Counted from the first letter of the stretch, positions 24,490 through 38,761 are shown. The stretch: 64,000 bases of DNA from Himantopus leucocephalus (GCA_003993805.1 RSEF01000031.1:25622556-25686555); one strand, 5' to 3'. Made by a program: numbers and translations. Notes: generated by a model from the letters alone, not told the origin.

Positions 24490-24990
24490 CAAACTTGTGC
24501 ACTCCATCCAGGGCCAAATTGGAGGATGTGGGCTCGCAGGCTGCACTCCAGTTTCCCCGAGGAGACATGCACGAGGGACATCCGTGTCCTCTGCCCTTTC
24601 TCTCCAGGCATGCTCACCTGCCAGCCACACCACCAGCCCCTGCCCTGCCCCAGACCTGACAGCCAGGGAGGTCGTAACAGGCTGCCGACCAACATGAGCC
24701 CAAAATAGCACTGCTGCCGGCAGCGGGGTCGTTCTGCGGAGCTCATTTTTCCCTCTTCAGCTGCTGCCTGCCCCATCGGGATAGCAGGGGAGGGCAGGCT
24801 GCACTTGCAAGGCAGGCAGCAGAGCCTCCCCTGTCTGCGCTGCCCAGCAGCCGTCCTGCCCACAGTGTCCCATCTGCCCTCGGTCTCTGCTGGGCTGCAG
24901 GTCACCTCCATGCATCTCTGCTGGCTACAGCTGCCAGACCAGCACTGGAACAAACCTCTTCCAAACACTCTGGCTTCAGCGAGGAACAAA
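24490..24990. other. GC-rich block without a recognised gene
   Basis: This block is clearly richer in G and C than its surroundings and carries long chance ORFs on both strands; the longest is 166 codons on minus and overlaps plus-strand ORFs of similar quality. It includes a perfect 12-bp palindrome, GCTGCCGGCAGC, at 24,713-24,724. CpG is present but too sparse to call a CpG island by eye. No protein family motif is visible. Confidence 0.4.
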
Positions 24991-27900
24991 TGCCTTATCA
25001 GCCACTTACCCCAAACAAAGAGCCTGACTATGTCTCTCTATTTTCCCTTTGGACGCTGTTCCTCCAGTGGTCTTGCTCCAGCACTTTTTCCTGCACCCAG
25101 AGCCTTGTCTGTTGGTGAAACGTCTGACATTTCTCCAAATGCTGTTTGGATAGCAATAGAAAAACAGCAAAGGATGAGCTGTTCAAGGATTACAGTAACT
25201 AGGGATTTGGAGATGAAGAACAAAAATAAATGCAAGAGGTAGTAAGGACTACTGCAGTCCTCCTCAGAGCTCCCAGGTAACACTGCCCATACCACCTCAT
25301 CCAGTAACTCTGCTGTGCCCTAACACTGGCTGCTGGCATAAGCACAGATTTGCAGACTTTTGTGCACAGACTTCTGGAGATCCATGGACCACTTCTAAGT
25401 TAAGTGATAAAAACAAACCTACCATCAGTAAGCGTAAATTCTTCACTACATCTCCACTGGCAAAATGTTCAGGGATCTGCAGATGAAAAACAAGTTGAAA
25501 GCCAGAAACCCAAAGTTTATATCCTTTACAGAGTCACTCAGATCTCCAATCCAAGTTGTGAAGTGGTGAAGAACTCCTCAGTCCATTGATGTACCACTCT
25601 AGTAATTCCTTTCACTTTTTTGTTTGGTTTTTAAAAAAGCAAGTCTTAAGATGACAAAAGAAAAAAGATTCCAACCATGAAATCTAGTGCTGATTACTAT
25701 ACCGATTAGCTGTAAAATGAAAATTGCATAAATCTCCTATGTGGGGTGAATTTAAGTTCCACAGGCAGTCACAGTGTGGCATGTGGAAGTACACACCACC
25801 AAATAAAACCAGCACATTCTTCAGTGAACAACAAAACTAACAAAAGTCGGATTTCCTACAGATGTGTGTCCTCTTCTGCCTTCCCAATGCAGTAACTTCA
25901 GTTACCCTATTCCTTCATGTCACCTATTCCTTCATGCCATAGCCTATGTGCCAGTCATCTTCTACGTGCACAAGGACTGGCTGACTGCTACCCAACAGAT
26001 TGTCAAACAGCTGAGTTATGCCTGCCTTTTTCTCTGAGGCACTAATTCAGGTCTCCTTCCTCTCTCCAGCTATTGATTTTCAAACAACCCACTGTGACAT
26101 ATTTCATGTTAAGGTTTCTATCATCTCCTTCAAACTCGGTTAAATTTGGCCAGCGGGTTGCAGAGCTACAAGGGGAGAGGGAACTGATACCCAAATGGAG
26201 AGACAGATCATGTTACCACAGAAACCTCAGTTCCTTAGGAAACCTGGCTAAAAGTTGATATACAAGCATTACAGTTACCAAAAAGAAACAAAGCTCTTGG
26301 AAAATTAGGCAATTCACTGATAAAGCTTAAAGGAGAAATGATAAACCACAGGTATTTTACAATATTTACAGCAATTCTGATATAGGCATCAGTAAAGGAA
26401 TTTCTAGAAAAGGGCTCCTAGGCAACCTATTTCAGGTACTTTGAGTCAGCAGGAAAGCTGTCATTGTGAGTTTAATAGAGAGAACTGTGTGCTTACATTT
26501 TGTAAAAACTGATGAGACACATATCATCTCACAGTGTGTTTTGTGGGGATGCGTTTTTATTACCCTAGCAAGCAAAGCTAGATTCTTCCCACCAGCACAG
26601 GATTACGATGTCAATGCGATACAGCTACTCAGGTGCTAGCACGGGAATTAAATTCACAGCTATATCGCCATAAATTGAATTGCTACCATATAGACTCCTC
26701 ACAGATGACATTCAAGAAAACATGGTGCCATCAATCTCTCTTCTGCATTCCCTTCTTCTCCCCAGGAGATCCCTAATTGGGGATGTCTGTGTTATACTAC
26801 CTTATGTTACAGTGTCTGGAGGCTGATGTAACTTTTTCAACATACTGCAAAATCCAGCTGATAACCAGTCCTAGGTCATCTTCTTAATTTAGCATTGATT
26901 AATGAGCAATCCAGCTGTTGCAAAATTTTCCCAATAGAGCAGTTTGTTAGGTCAAGGAGAGGGGAAAAAAAACCCCACCACTTCAGTTAGAGATGTTTTG
27001 TAAAAGCTTCTACAAAATAAGTGTTACAAACACTATATTCTCCATGTCCAAGTTGTGAAACAATGGCTTGTGTTATATTCCCATGGCAAATTTTCTTTTA
27101 AAAAGAGAGAGGGCTGTAATTCTCTTCTCTGTTTTCAGAGTATGATCTCACTCTCCAGATCTAGTTAAGGACAGAAGCAGCCTAAAATTGTAAGGACAAG
27201 AACAGGAAGGGCATCCGTGTACTCTGTTCAATAGTCCATGAAAGACCTTTCACACAAGTCTACATGATAACCTGGTGTGATGGGTCCAAAGAAAAACTCT
27301 GACCACTGTCATATATCAAGATGTGTAAGAAGAGGTTCCAAATGTGTGGGTCACATCACCAAAACACCATCATTATCCCCTTGGCCTGCTTGGAATATTT
27401 GTACTTTAGGAACTTTATACAAAATTTGAATGAAACCATGGCATTTGTTACCACTGGTATAGTTAATGCACCAAAAATGCAATTTCTGGTTTAAAATTAT
27501 GTAAAATGGGTATTATTCTCAGTTAACTAAAAAAAAAAATTAGAACAATAATAAATTACTTTTTAAAATTCTGTAGAATCAAAACCTGTTTGAAACCTGC
27601 TGAATTTCAAATATGGCAGGAGGTTTCAAAAAAGTCCTCTCTAAATCACGATGTATACATACTCACATATTCTAAAAATTTGCAAGTTGTTCCTATGAGA
27701 TTTCTGGCTAACTTGTAATGGTTTATTCACAAGCTTTTCTGGAGAATTTAGGAAAATAAAACAACAGGTCTTTGATCTTAAATCTAATTTCCCATTCCTT
27801 CTGGAATTATTTCCTGTACTTTATCCCCAAGTCTGAACATACAGAAAGCAAAATCTTGGCCAAATACCAAGCAGGATCTTCATCATGTCCTTACATTTGT

Positions 27901-28979
27901 CAATTCTGATTCCAGAGTTTATCACTCTGGAGAGCAATGCTAGATTCTTTTCTGTACAAGACTATGATGTCAACATGGCTTCAGTAATGTTCAAGATCAA
28001 GATAAGAGAGAAGGGGAGGTGTTAGTGCTTTGTTACAACGATGCAAAAAGAAGGATGAGTCTTTGGTCATTTATGGATAATGGGCTGGAGAGAGACAATA
28101 GCTGGGATCACTAATGGGGGCAGGGACAGGACAGAGGAATGGTGCATGAAAGGATAAGGATTTTCCATTTTCTGCTCAGGCAGAAAAGTAGCAGAAAGGA
28201 GCCTTTATAATGCCTAAACCTTCTTTCCTTTTGCGTGTCTCTGAGGCACTTCTTTGGCTTCTGTCTCTAGATAAGTCTGAATCAGTTGTGATTCAGAGCA
28301 GAAGTCAATGCCAAAACATTTGCGTCAAAGAGCAGCTAATTCAAATATTGGACCCCAAATGGCTCTTCTATAAGTAGAGTAGCTTAGACTTCTTTACGCA
28401 AAATGATGAGTGCAAGGATAAGCTCTACTGCAAAACAGATCGTTACATCAAAGCAGTAGCCCCTAAACTACACTTCAGCCAAGTGCTGGCTTTCTTCTGG
28501 AATCAAAGCAAAGCAGTCTATGTATCTGTGTGTAAAAATAATTTAAAAACACAAGGTGCATTACGTCAGTGTAGATGCCCATTTTGCACAAGGGTAAATC
28601 TGCTGAACTCAGTCGAGGGACTTCACCAAATGCACTCTAATGCAAAGGGAACACAATTAAGCATGAACTTTAATATTTCTTTGGATAAAGAAATAAGTCA
28701 TTGCTGCTGCTGCTGCCAATCAACCAGAAACAAAGCTCGGCCATAAACAATTCACGATCAAATAAAAGCTGGCAGAACAGAAAGTTGTTACTTTTGGCTG
28801 TTGCTATTGGCATGTTTTTATAGCACACATGGAAAGACATGGCTCAAATTTTGCACATGGCATATCAAAATGAGATAGCAAAGAAAGGATACAATTTCCT
28901 TTGAAGTGCCTCAAGGGTATCTTATTTTGTTCTAGTGCATGAATTACTAAAATAATTGACTGTGAAGACAAAGCACCTC

Positions 28980-29290
28980 ATTAGAGTCCCAGACTTTAAG
29001 AACTACTGTAATCATCCAGCCTGACTTTGTGCAAAAACACAGACCGCAGGATGTCATTAGACAGCTCTTTTGTCAAGTCAAGTGTCTCCTGGTTGGGTTA
29101 CAGTATTGTTCTGTGGAAAGATATCCAGCCTTGATTTGAAACCATCAAGTGATACAAAATCCACAGCATCCCTAAGTGCATTGTTCACCGGATAAACATA
29201 GCCATTTCTAATCTAGCCTCAGCCTCTGACTGAATCTCTTATCTGCTAGATTAAAAAGCGTTCTGCAATCACAAATACTCCCTTCCGTGC
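28980..29290 (-). repeat. Old CR1/L3-like LINE 3'-end relic
   Basis: Read on plus, the segment follows the reverse complement of the old amniote CR1-type 3' region. Matching words include 'taatcatccagcctgacttt', 'gtgcaaaaacacagacc', 'agatatccagccttgatttg', 'ccaccgcatcc'-like 'ccacagcatcc', and 'ttatctgctagattaaaaag'. It is strongly diverged and therefore ancient, unlike the young CR1 copies elsewhere in the window. The comparison is to remembered family patterns. The element would be transcribed on minus, with its 3' end near 28,980. Confidence 0.65.
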
Positions 29291-29749
29291 ATCCAGATTT
29301 CACGGGCTGAGTCTCCTTGCTGCAGCAAGCTGCACAGGCAGCCTCTGGTTGTACTGCATCACCTGGCTGAATGCACAGGACACGTAACCAGCAATGTAGA
29401 GCGACTCCTGACTGTATTGGTTTTACAGAGCACTCAAAATCTGCAAGTGTGCCAGAGGTGCTACCTTCTGCCCCCACCTAAGGGGAAGAAATGCAAGGAG
29501 GCTGTGGCTGCTAAATGACTTGTCTGACTGCATCTGAATGATAGTGGGTAGAGAATGGTCTGTGGCCCAAATGAATGGTTCACAGGCCATGGGAGATGGT
29601 CTGAAACAACAGTATCCAAACTAAGTCATCTCACCAGTTCAGTAATGATGTAGCCATCAGCACACATAAATCCCTCACAAGGCAAAAGCTTTTCTAAAAC
29701 ACTATTATTCATGGAGTTCATTTCCAATTGTATGCAGAGGTTTTAAAAA

Positions 29750-30035
29750 GATTGGACAGAGCACTTTCCAAATGCCCTGACTAATGCCGTGCACAAGGCC
29801 TGTTTAGCTTCCCTCTTCCTACTGTCTGTCATTCTGATCACACATTCAAGGAAAAAGCTCCCTTCCATGCACTCTCACATTGTAAGTTCATGCTCTGTTG
29901 ATTATCCACCATAACCCTTGAGCCTGTCAGAGTCAACGCTCTGCAAAATGCAATCCCAGGGCTGTATCCTCTGAGTAGGATGTGCATTCCTTGTTCCTTG
30001 ATAGATGATGTTGTATCTGGATGTTAAAAGGTTAA
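29750..30035 (-). repeat. Old amniote retroelement relic, class uncertain
   Basis: The words 'gttgattatccaccataacc', 'gagcctgtcagagtcaacgc' and 'gtgcattccttgttcctt' match an old interspersed repeat family common in bird and reptile DNA, in the orientation complementary to a LINE-like coding strand. Similarity is remembered, not aligned. It may be the same broad CR1/L3 group as the relics on either side. The limits are approximate. Confidence 0.45.
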
Positions 30036-31229
30036 CAAAAACAAGCAGCTGCACAACTATTTGTCAGCATTAGGACATAGCCTTCAGTAAGGGGAATTCT
30101 TTTATTAAATTTACTCAAGTATTGCCTCAAATTACAGTTAAATGTCTGCTGCAAAGCCTCATAGCAAATATTATTAGACAGTCATGCCACATATGTTATG
30201 TGTCTTTATAAGATTAGAGCTCACCAGGGTCACTAGAGTGAACAAAGCCATTCCAAAATATTCTGTCTAAAATTGCCATCAAGAGGGCTCCAAACTCCTC
30301 TCTAAAACAAATACTGAGACATTTACAATGTTCAACAGAGCAGGATTCTGGCCTCCACAAAGACTTCATCATGGGATGAGCATGGAAAAGTGAACATGAA
30401 AAAATATGTGATGAAAAATTATCTTCTCCTTCAGCACAGGAAAAAAAGGGTTGCAAGAAAATGAAAGATTTGCCATAAAATCAGAATGCTCCAAAAGTGA
30501 AAATACAGTGACAAATCAAAACCCAATAGATTTCAAAACACAGCTCCGGTGCTTTGTGGCACGACTGTGCAGGCACTGCTCAGGCATAGACCATCAGGCA
30601 GGACTCCTTCACTGCAATGCCCTACAACTACACAGCTGCCAGAGTGCACCTTGTCCCTCTCATGACTTCACACATAGGACAGACCTCTGAGCTGCACTGC
30701 CAGGAAGGGAATTCCTTCCCACTGTTTAGTATACATCAGTCTGCAGTCTCGAAATCAGGTTCAATATAAACCAGTAGCCGCTTCAAAACTAGTCTTCAAG
30801 GTCATGACATAAAAAATTGCCAAAATGTCTCTCAGCCAGTGTCCCTTATCCAAAAGTGGCCAGTAGAGACGCTACAACACGTAGAGTATGATGTGTGCCA
30901 GCATATCTTTCCATCATCAGTCTGTTAGCTATGCAGGAGTAAACAGAGCCAGAGACAGGATCCACACCTCTGGATTTAATAGCAACAGACAAACCCATCC
31001 TCCAAAAACTTTTACAGATCTTTTTGTGACTCCACTGCCACTTTTGGTATGCACCATGTCCCATGCCAATGAGTTCTTCCTCTGTTTTATTCCTGAAGTG
31101 AAAAATCTCCAACTACCGGTCTGAATATACACCCTGCTAACTTTAGCAGGTGTTGATTTATTTTGGCTTTATGAGGAAAAAAAAATGAATAATCATTCCA
31201 TAGATACTTTATATTTCTCCTCAAATTTT

Positions 31230-31720
31230 CTCAGGCCATCTTCCTCCAAACTTCAGGCTCCTCTTTAGTCTTTTGGTGTATGAGACCATTTTGTTGGCAT
31301 TGCTTCCCTTCCCTGTGTTATTTCTTGTCCTACTTGTTTTTCTAGGGGTGAAGTGACCAAAACCACAAAGAGTTCAAAAATAGAATTGCTAGAGATTTAC
31401 GTTACATACTAATGACATTTTCTGGCTTGTCCCTTAAAACTCCCATAAGGATTACAAGTGCTCTTTTTACCTCTCTCACCACATCCAATTGTTGGGCTGA
31501 TATTTTCAGGACTTCTTATGATCTGTGTATACATATATGTATCTTTAAATAATGCCCTCTTTCTCCCTCTGTCCTACATGCATGTCTTTTGTACTTAGTA
31601 TACTGAATTTTATGTGCCAGTTCATAATTCAGTATTGTAAGATCACCCTGAAACTCTCCAGAGTAATTCCAAAAAGTTGCATCCTTTAAAACATGCTAAT
31701 AGAAATCTATTATAAATATA
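31230..31720 (-). repeat. Old CR1/L3-like LINE relic from the reverse transcriptase region
   Basis: On plus the segment resembles the complement of the old amniote CR1-type polymerase-coding region. Matching words include 'ggggtgaagtgaccaaaacc', 'tgaattttatgtgccagttc' and 'cagtattgtaagatcaccct' plus 'gaaactctccagag'. In intact relatives the strand complementary to this part carries the FADDTKL polymerase motif nearby; here it is too decayed to read. It shares the minus orientation of the relics at 29.0-30.0 kb. Confidence 0.55.
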
Positions 31721-34700
31721 CCAATATAAAGAAGTCTTAGCTGCCTCTACTGCAAAGTCAGCTCTTTCTCAGATTTGCCTGTCTTGAAAAGCAAGAAAAA
31801 ATTTCAGTTAGATACTGTATTGCTATAAAACATGTGCTGTGTCCCTTGTTACCTCTGACTTGAAGAAATTTCTTGTAGAATTTGTAGAATTTTTTATATA
31901 TCCCAAACTTTTTAAGGGGCATTCTCATTCAAAGCAGTCCCTGCTCCAAGTCTTTTCTCCAGCTGATCAACCTGTTTTTCCCCAACCTGACAAAATCCAA
32001 GAAGCAAAGCAAAGTCAAGGAGCACAAAAATTTCCTAGAAAGAGACAGTCAGCTCCAAAAAGAAAAACAATCTTTCATCTGTTACCAGAAAAATTTTTAT
32101 GTGGCACCATAGACACACAGCAAAAGCATAATGCTGGGGCCGTAGGGATTATGGAAACTACTTCCATCCAAGAAACATGGTGTATAATGTGGTACTGAAA
32201 AATTAGGTTGTAGGACCCAGGAGACTATATCATCTCCCGCACAATGAGAAAGGGAAAACACAGTGCAATGAAGACAACTAACAAGCCAGAAAATGGAAGT
32301 GCAGCAAGTGAAAGCTACTTGCAAGATGATCCCTTTGGGACTGTGGGTTTTGACCTCTGACAAATTTGAAAGGCTGATTCTAGGTCCCAGAGGAGGACCT
32401 GGGAAAAGTTAGCAGGAACAAGGAGTGCCACAGGGGAGAGAATCCACAACTGCACTTTGCATAGGACACCAGGCCTCCCGTGGATACCATAGAAAATTAC
32501 AAAGCTTTGAAATCCCAAATTAATCTACAAACACTAAATTATCACCTTGCCTCACACAGTCTATAGGATCTTCCCACTTGACTCCCTGGGGCCAGTTTTC
32601 ACCTGTCATAGCTAAAGAAATGCTTGTAACCTTTACTTTCCCACACCCAGCTCCCTGTCACTGGGCTAAGAGAAACAAGCATCTTTTGGATAGCCAAATC
32701 ACCCATGGGAACAGACAGATGAGTCACATTAGCACATGTTCCAGCACATGGTACATATCCCATCAGCAGAGCCAAACTGGTGGTACACATGTGCTACAGC
32801 ATCCCACTTCTATCATAAGGGTGTGTTTATCAGCTGTAGCTGAAAGCAGATACAAAAAGCGTAAATAAGTGGGAGACGGGTCTATAGTTCATTCTCATGT
32901 CATGTGGTTACAAGAAGTTTTGAAACAGCTTTGGTGGGCGGGTCTAACAAAAATTCGCAGTATCTAGTAAATAGTTTTCAGATTATGATTGAGAGCTGTA
33001 TGAAAATCATAGAGAACAGAGAAAAAAGTGTTCTGTTGGAAAAATGAGCCACAAATGCACATTTCTCTTATTTATATTTCACTATATTTCATAAACTGGA
33101 AAAAAAAAACCCAAACCCAAAATGCTAACTTTGCATTACCTGTTGTTGAATAATCTGTTCAGCTAGCAAAGGTCAGTGGAGTTATGTTGATTTACAAACC
33201 CCGAGAATCTGCTATCCATGTTTAAGCACTAGAGTCCACCATCAATATTGCATTTTTTCAAGTGCCCCTGACAACATCCGGACATCAAGAAAGAAGAAAC
33301 AAAAAAGAAAAAGAAACAAAGGGAGGAATGGTAGCAAAGAATTTGTCTGTAGATGGTCTAAGAACATTGTGCCAGAGGGCATTTTATATTGTTTTTAAGT
33401 AAATGAAGAGAAATGGGAGATGAGTTTTCCACCTTATAGCCCCGTAACAGGAAAAACATGATCACTTGAGAATAATGTAAGGTGTAATGGGAAGATTATA
33501 AAACCACAGAGATGAAACAAGTATAGATATCCTTTAGAAGAGAGCTTGGGAGTGTTTGAAACAGCGTTGTGGATCCTAGCTTGCAGCTTGTTTGAGGTGG
33601 CCCCATTGAAACCAGTGAAGAAACCTCCCACAGATTTGAATGCATACAAATCCTGACATACTCCAAACTTAAAATTCCTGCACAAGATAAACAAGAACTT
33701 GCATTATTATATATAGAATTTAACCACAAAAGGCATTTCTAGCTCTCCACACTGCAAACGCCTGCATGTTGTATAAACAATGGTCTGCATATGCCAGTAA
33801 AATTGCACTGTCCACAGATACTGCTATATTTCTTCCTGACTTACCCACCAAGGCAGATTTTCTCCTGACTCATGTAGAAAATCCATGGTGCCAAATGATG
33901 AGATAAGCCTGCAACTAGGCAGGAGGTGCTGTTGGCACAGCCCAGCATAGCAGGAAACAGCGTGGTAGAGGTTGCTCCCCCAGGATTTTGCAAGGAGTCC
34001 CAAGTGTTTTCCCAGGAGACTGCAAGGCTTAAACATGGCTCTATGTTTTTTTCTCCTAGGATAAACCAGCTAGAATTTCTAAATTTTTTTAACCTAAAAA
34101 ACGTTTTAAAAGGCTTAGACTAATTTGGCAAAAAGACTTGAAGGGTCAGAAATACGGAAATTATTTTCTGATACTAAATATAAACATACTCATAATTATA
34201 AGTCCACAATGTATAACTTCTTTTATTTGAGTGTTAAATATTCTAGTTTTTCTGTGGAAACTCAAGAAATTGCTGCCATATCAAATATCCTTCTAAATTG
34301 ATTTAGCTTTGGGTAATAAAACAGAACTGCTGATGCACCACAATTTGAAGAAAAAAATGGGGACACAGATGGCAGGAGAAAATGGAGCTGTCAGAAACTA
34401 TGAGCATTCATATAGACTGTCACACTATCTATCTTGATGCTTTTCCCCCAGTACTGTGTTTCTGCAATGTGCAGTGCCTGAGAACTATTGGCCTTCAAAA
34501 CAGAACAATGTGCCTGCGCTTCCACATACACAACTGATTTGGAAGCCACAGAAGAAACTGTAAAAAGCTATATTTAAAGCATTATTCCAGATAAAGGCAA
34601 CAGATTTATAAAAATTTCCTCCTGCAGTCAAGGACAGTAATGAGAGATACCATGACACCTGCTTTGTAACACTTCAAGAACTGAAAAGTCTTCAAATTTA

Positions 34701-37700
34701 GGAGTGCAGGTCTATAGCCAAGAGTCGTGTTTGGCAATAGATATGTATCTGTTCCTTTTCCCCCTTTTTAAGTTCAGCACTGTATTTATAGGCATTTTAC
34801 AGAGTGAGAAATTTAACTTACTTACGATTTTCTTTGCTGAGATTAAACGCCTAAGAAACTAAAAAAGAGAAAGGGGTCTTTAAACCATTCCCTCAAAGCA
34901 GCGCAGATCTGCTACAGCATCACTGCCAGAAGCCAGGCTTCTGTCACAGTCTTGGTCTTTAGCCAAAAGAACATCTTTTAACTTAAGATATTTTTAAAAC
35001 ATCCTAAGATATAAAAAAGCAGATTGAAAAATCACAAAAAGCAGTAACTTATGAGAGGTTATTTTCATACTATCTGAAATCAACCAACCAGTGGACACCA
35101 CCCCATATCCTCTATATATGCCCTCGGTGACTTTCTCTGATCCAACTGAAATCTGAATGCCAATAACAACTCTTTGTGTCAACCTGGACAGCAGGAGGGA
35201 GCCAAACTCGGTGACTTTCGAGACAGTTAGAGACATGTAGAGACAGGAATTCCTTTCCAGGTAGTGTAAATGAGCAAGGTAGAGATCTCACATTGAAGAG
35301 ATAATGAAGCAAAAAAGCAACAGGAAAGACAGAAGGGTCCAAATAAAAAAAAAAAATAGTCAATAGATTGTTCAATGAAGACTTCATGATAGATTTCATG
35401 AGTGTTGTTTCCAGAAAACATTTTACCGAGAAGACTGAAGAGAGACAGAAAAGATGAGTATGAATCTCACATTGATTCGTGATTTCATAGACACAATTAG
35501 GTCTGCTTTCAGAGCAGTTCAGAATGAAGCAGAAATTTGATTTAAGTTAACATGAAATATTTTTATTATTATTATTGTTGATAAGTTTAAAAACAAGAGT
35601 GAATTAATGTTACAGGTTAGAATATTTCTTTTGATCCAAAATGAAACACTGCTTCTCTTGAAGGTCTTATTTTAAAAAAACAAAATAAAGGCGCTTTTTT
35701 TACAATATGTCTATATTTTAAAGTGTCAAAACAAAGTATATCCGCTTTTTCTCCAGGATACTTTAAATAACTTTTTTTTCCATACTTGAAAGAATGTTCT
35801 GAAATTGTATATATATTGGTCAAACATATATTTTGGTCAAACCAAATCTGGAATTGTTGCTCTTGTTTAAATAATTCAGAAAGCATGGGTGAGGTGAAAC
35901 ATTAAGTCACTTCTAGCAATAAGGCCACAATAAAGTGAAAGCTGTTGCAAAATTTGGAGTTACTTGCCCAAGAACTTCAGTCACCATATTTCGATTGGTC
36001 AAACTATGCCTTCCCCCCTTCCTAAACACAAATAGTACTTTTCTTTAAAAGTACTAGACAGCATCTCCTTTATAGAATCCCATTTGTACAGCTGAGCAGA
36101 TTATTAATTTATGGACACTATAATTGTATGAAAGCATCTGGTATTAGGAAAGCCAGGTTCCTTAGCTGCATATGTCCTGTTTCAATCTTAATGTTATGTT
36201 CTGCAGTGTAAAGGAGAAAAAATATATATATTTGAGCTTAATAAAATACCATTTAAGGACAAACAGAAGAAACATTTGTAATGGGATTGCACTTGAGAGC
36301 ATGTCATTAACAGGATCCACCCTTCTCCACAGAAAGAGTAATTCCTAGAGGCAATAAATCTTCCTAGATCTTGTTAATTATTTCCTCCCATTACATTTAT
36401 TTCTACCTGACACATATTTACTGATGAAACTAGTTAGACAAATAGGGACATAGAGACCTGACCAAGTTTTAAAAAGATTTTCCAAAGTGTTGATAATTGT
36501 GATATTTCAGACTTGCTCCCACCCATTTTAAAACTAGGGTTATTCAAATTTTTTTCATATGTCAGGACGTAAAGATGGCATGACAGGAAGGAGACCAAAA
36601 CCAGAGCATCTTTCCCCTAGACATAACATTTGCTTACTAGTCTTTACAGCCTTGCTTTCCCTTCCCTACCTGCACCTACTTCCCTTGAAAGTCACCTGGG
36701 AATTTGGAAGTTCACCCCAATTTAGCAAGCGGCTGATAGACACCCGTGTAACTCTCCAGTGTGCCAGAGAAGTGTTTTGGAAGCACAAAGACTGTGTTTC
36801 GAGAAAGAAAATACTGTGTTTATTTGCCCTTCTGAGTCCTACACTCAGATGAGAGAGACTGTGAGAATAGCTCCAAAGGGCAGGGAATGAATGGCTGCTT
36901 TGTTTTGCTGTCCTCTCTCCCAGCCACCTGGGACATCCGGAGGTCACCATCACAGGCTGGCCAGCAAGTGATGTGAGTGCGTGCCTGGTCCCACCAGCTG
37001 GGTTTGCAGCTGATGTTTCTCCATCAGCAGTAGCGGAGGTCTGCAAGCACAGGTCTCTCTCTCTGTCTCACTAGAAGGGAGTCTCAAGGCATACACCGCA
37101 CATCCAGCCCTCCTTTACACCTTGTTCTCCTTTTATGTCTCCACTGTGCAGGGTGGTTCCCTTCTTTTCCTTCCTGCTTTGTCACATACACTGAAAGCCA
37201 GCAATGTTTCTGATAATGAGATGCTAACGCTGGGTCCAGGCCAGCCTTTCCCACTTATGCTTTAAGCTGTTTCACACATTTCGTGTATGTTTTTTACATT
37301 TTCAGGTATGTTCAAAATACAGTTCCTTGAGGTTACTCTTAGTGTTGGCTCTGGTAATTCGTCAACACATGCTTAGCAAGAGAGTGACTCTTGGTCACCT
37401 CTGATCTTAGTATACTGTCCTTGAAAGTAAATAGATGCTAGCTTACTAAAACGCCTTTGCAAAATTAAAATTTATTAATATAAAGTAAGAGAGGAAGTTT
37501 CTCCAAAGGATCACCCTAGTATATCCATGCTCATTGACTGAAACATCTGGACTGTTGGACCACAAACAGGAGGAGAAAACATGCAAACTTTTTGTGACGC
37601 ATAATCCCTCCCATTTAGCACCTTCCTCTATGCTTCGTAGAAAGGAAAAAAAAAAAAAGTGGTTTTGCGTGGTTGTAACAACAATGTTGCTCTTTGCAAT

Positions 37701-38240
37701 ATGAAATATGCACAGAAAAAGACCCAGCACACAGTTTCTACAGGTACTGTGCTTTTGAGTTGTATGCCTTGCCTATGTTTGTTTAACTGGTTTATGATCA
37801 CAGGTTTGTTAGAATACATGCTACTTCCTCAGGACAGCCTGGAGACATCTGTGAAACACCACCTCTTTCCACATAGGAATTTCCATACTGGGTGGGGATG
37901 GTATTACCTGAGTTTGCATACTCTAGCATCAGTGGATATGGTGATTTCAGAATCAGAGTTTTGAGCTCCAAGGTCCTCCAGAGGTCCCTTATATGTAAGG
38001 TTTTCAAGCTCCCTCAGGAAAAAACATTCTGTGGATAGTAAAAGTCTTTCTAACTCCAGAATAATAATTCCCTCTCAGCTCTGGTGGTGGAAGGACAGTG
38101 AGATGCCCTGTCTGACATGCACTGTTTTCTGCATTATGTCACTGACAACACAAAAGACCTACAAGAATGGTACAGCAAATCCCTTGAGTTTTTCATCTAT
38201 GTATTGACTCCAATACTGCACGCCACTCTCAGGGCTAATG

Positions 38241-38297
38241 TATATGTATGTATATGTATACATATATACACACACACACACACACGCATATATATAC
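38241..38297. repeat. Compound TA/TG/CA microsatellite
   Basis: This is a run of alternating pyrimidine-purine steps: (TATG)n, then TATACATATATA, then about nine CA units, then GCATATATATAC. Such tracts are length-variable and can take up left-handed DNA. The segment is likely polymorphic. Confidence 0.9.
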
Positions 38298-38761
38298 AGT
38301 GCATGGGCAAAGAAAGAAAAATGCGTAGGAGCTTCTTGAGGTGAAGAAATAAGGAGCACTGACCAGAGCTCACAAGGCAACCCAGCCACTGACAGACAGA
38401 AATCTGCTGAATATTTTGCCCCTGCCACGACTCTGGAGAGCCAGATGTGCTGGGGCTGGAGGGCATGGGGTGGAGACCGCTGCAAAGGGTTGCAGGCAAA
38501 GTGAGACGTTCCCAAGGGCATTTGCTCCCCTTGGGCATGGGTTTTAGGAGAAACAGTGACTGTCTTGGCGTCCTGGGCACATCACACTACATCTTCTGCA
38601 GAGCCCAGGGGGGTGAGCAGGTTGCAGTCGTAGGGAGTAGAGGAGGAAGCAGGAAAAGCTGTAGCCTGTGAAAGAGGGATGGAAAAGGTCTGGAAGATAC
38701 AGCTTTTAGGATTAACTCAGGTGAGGGAAGACTTAGTGAGAGAGACAGGAGATATCACTGT

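Larger units (their letters stand above)
21218..28975. other. Noncoding unique sequence
   Basis: No gene is recognised. The stretch holds a G-quadruplex motif near 22.53 kb, a GC-richer block at 24.49-24.99 kb, a poly(T) run near 24.19 kb and a possible RFX-type site near 24.26 kb. The remaining open frames have no family motif and are best read as chance. Confidence 0.55.

Noticed and set aside
24489..24989. 166-codon ORF on minus
   Set aside because: It sits in a GC-rich block with competing ORFs on both strands and Cys/Arg/Gly-rich composition typical of noncoding translation.
26100..26185. Segment 'ttaaatttggccagcgggtt' that recalls an old reptile/bird repeat
   Set aside because: The similarity is too short and vague to name a family without a search.
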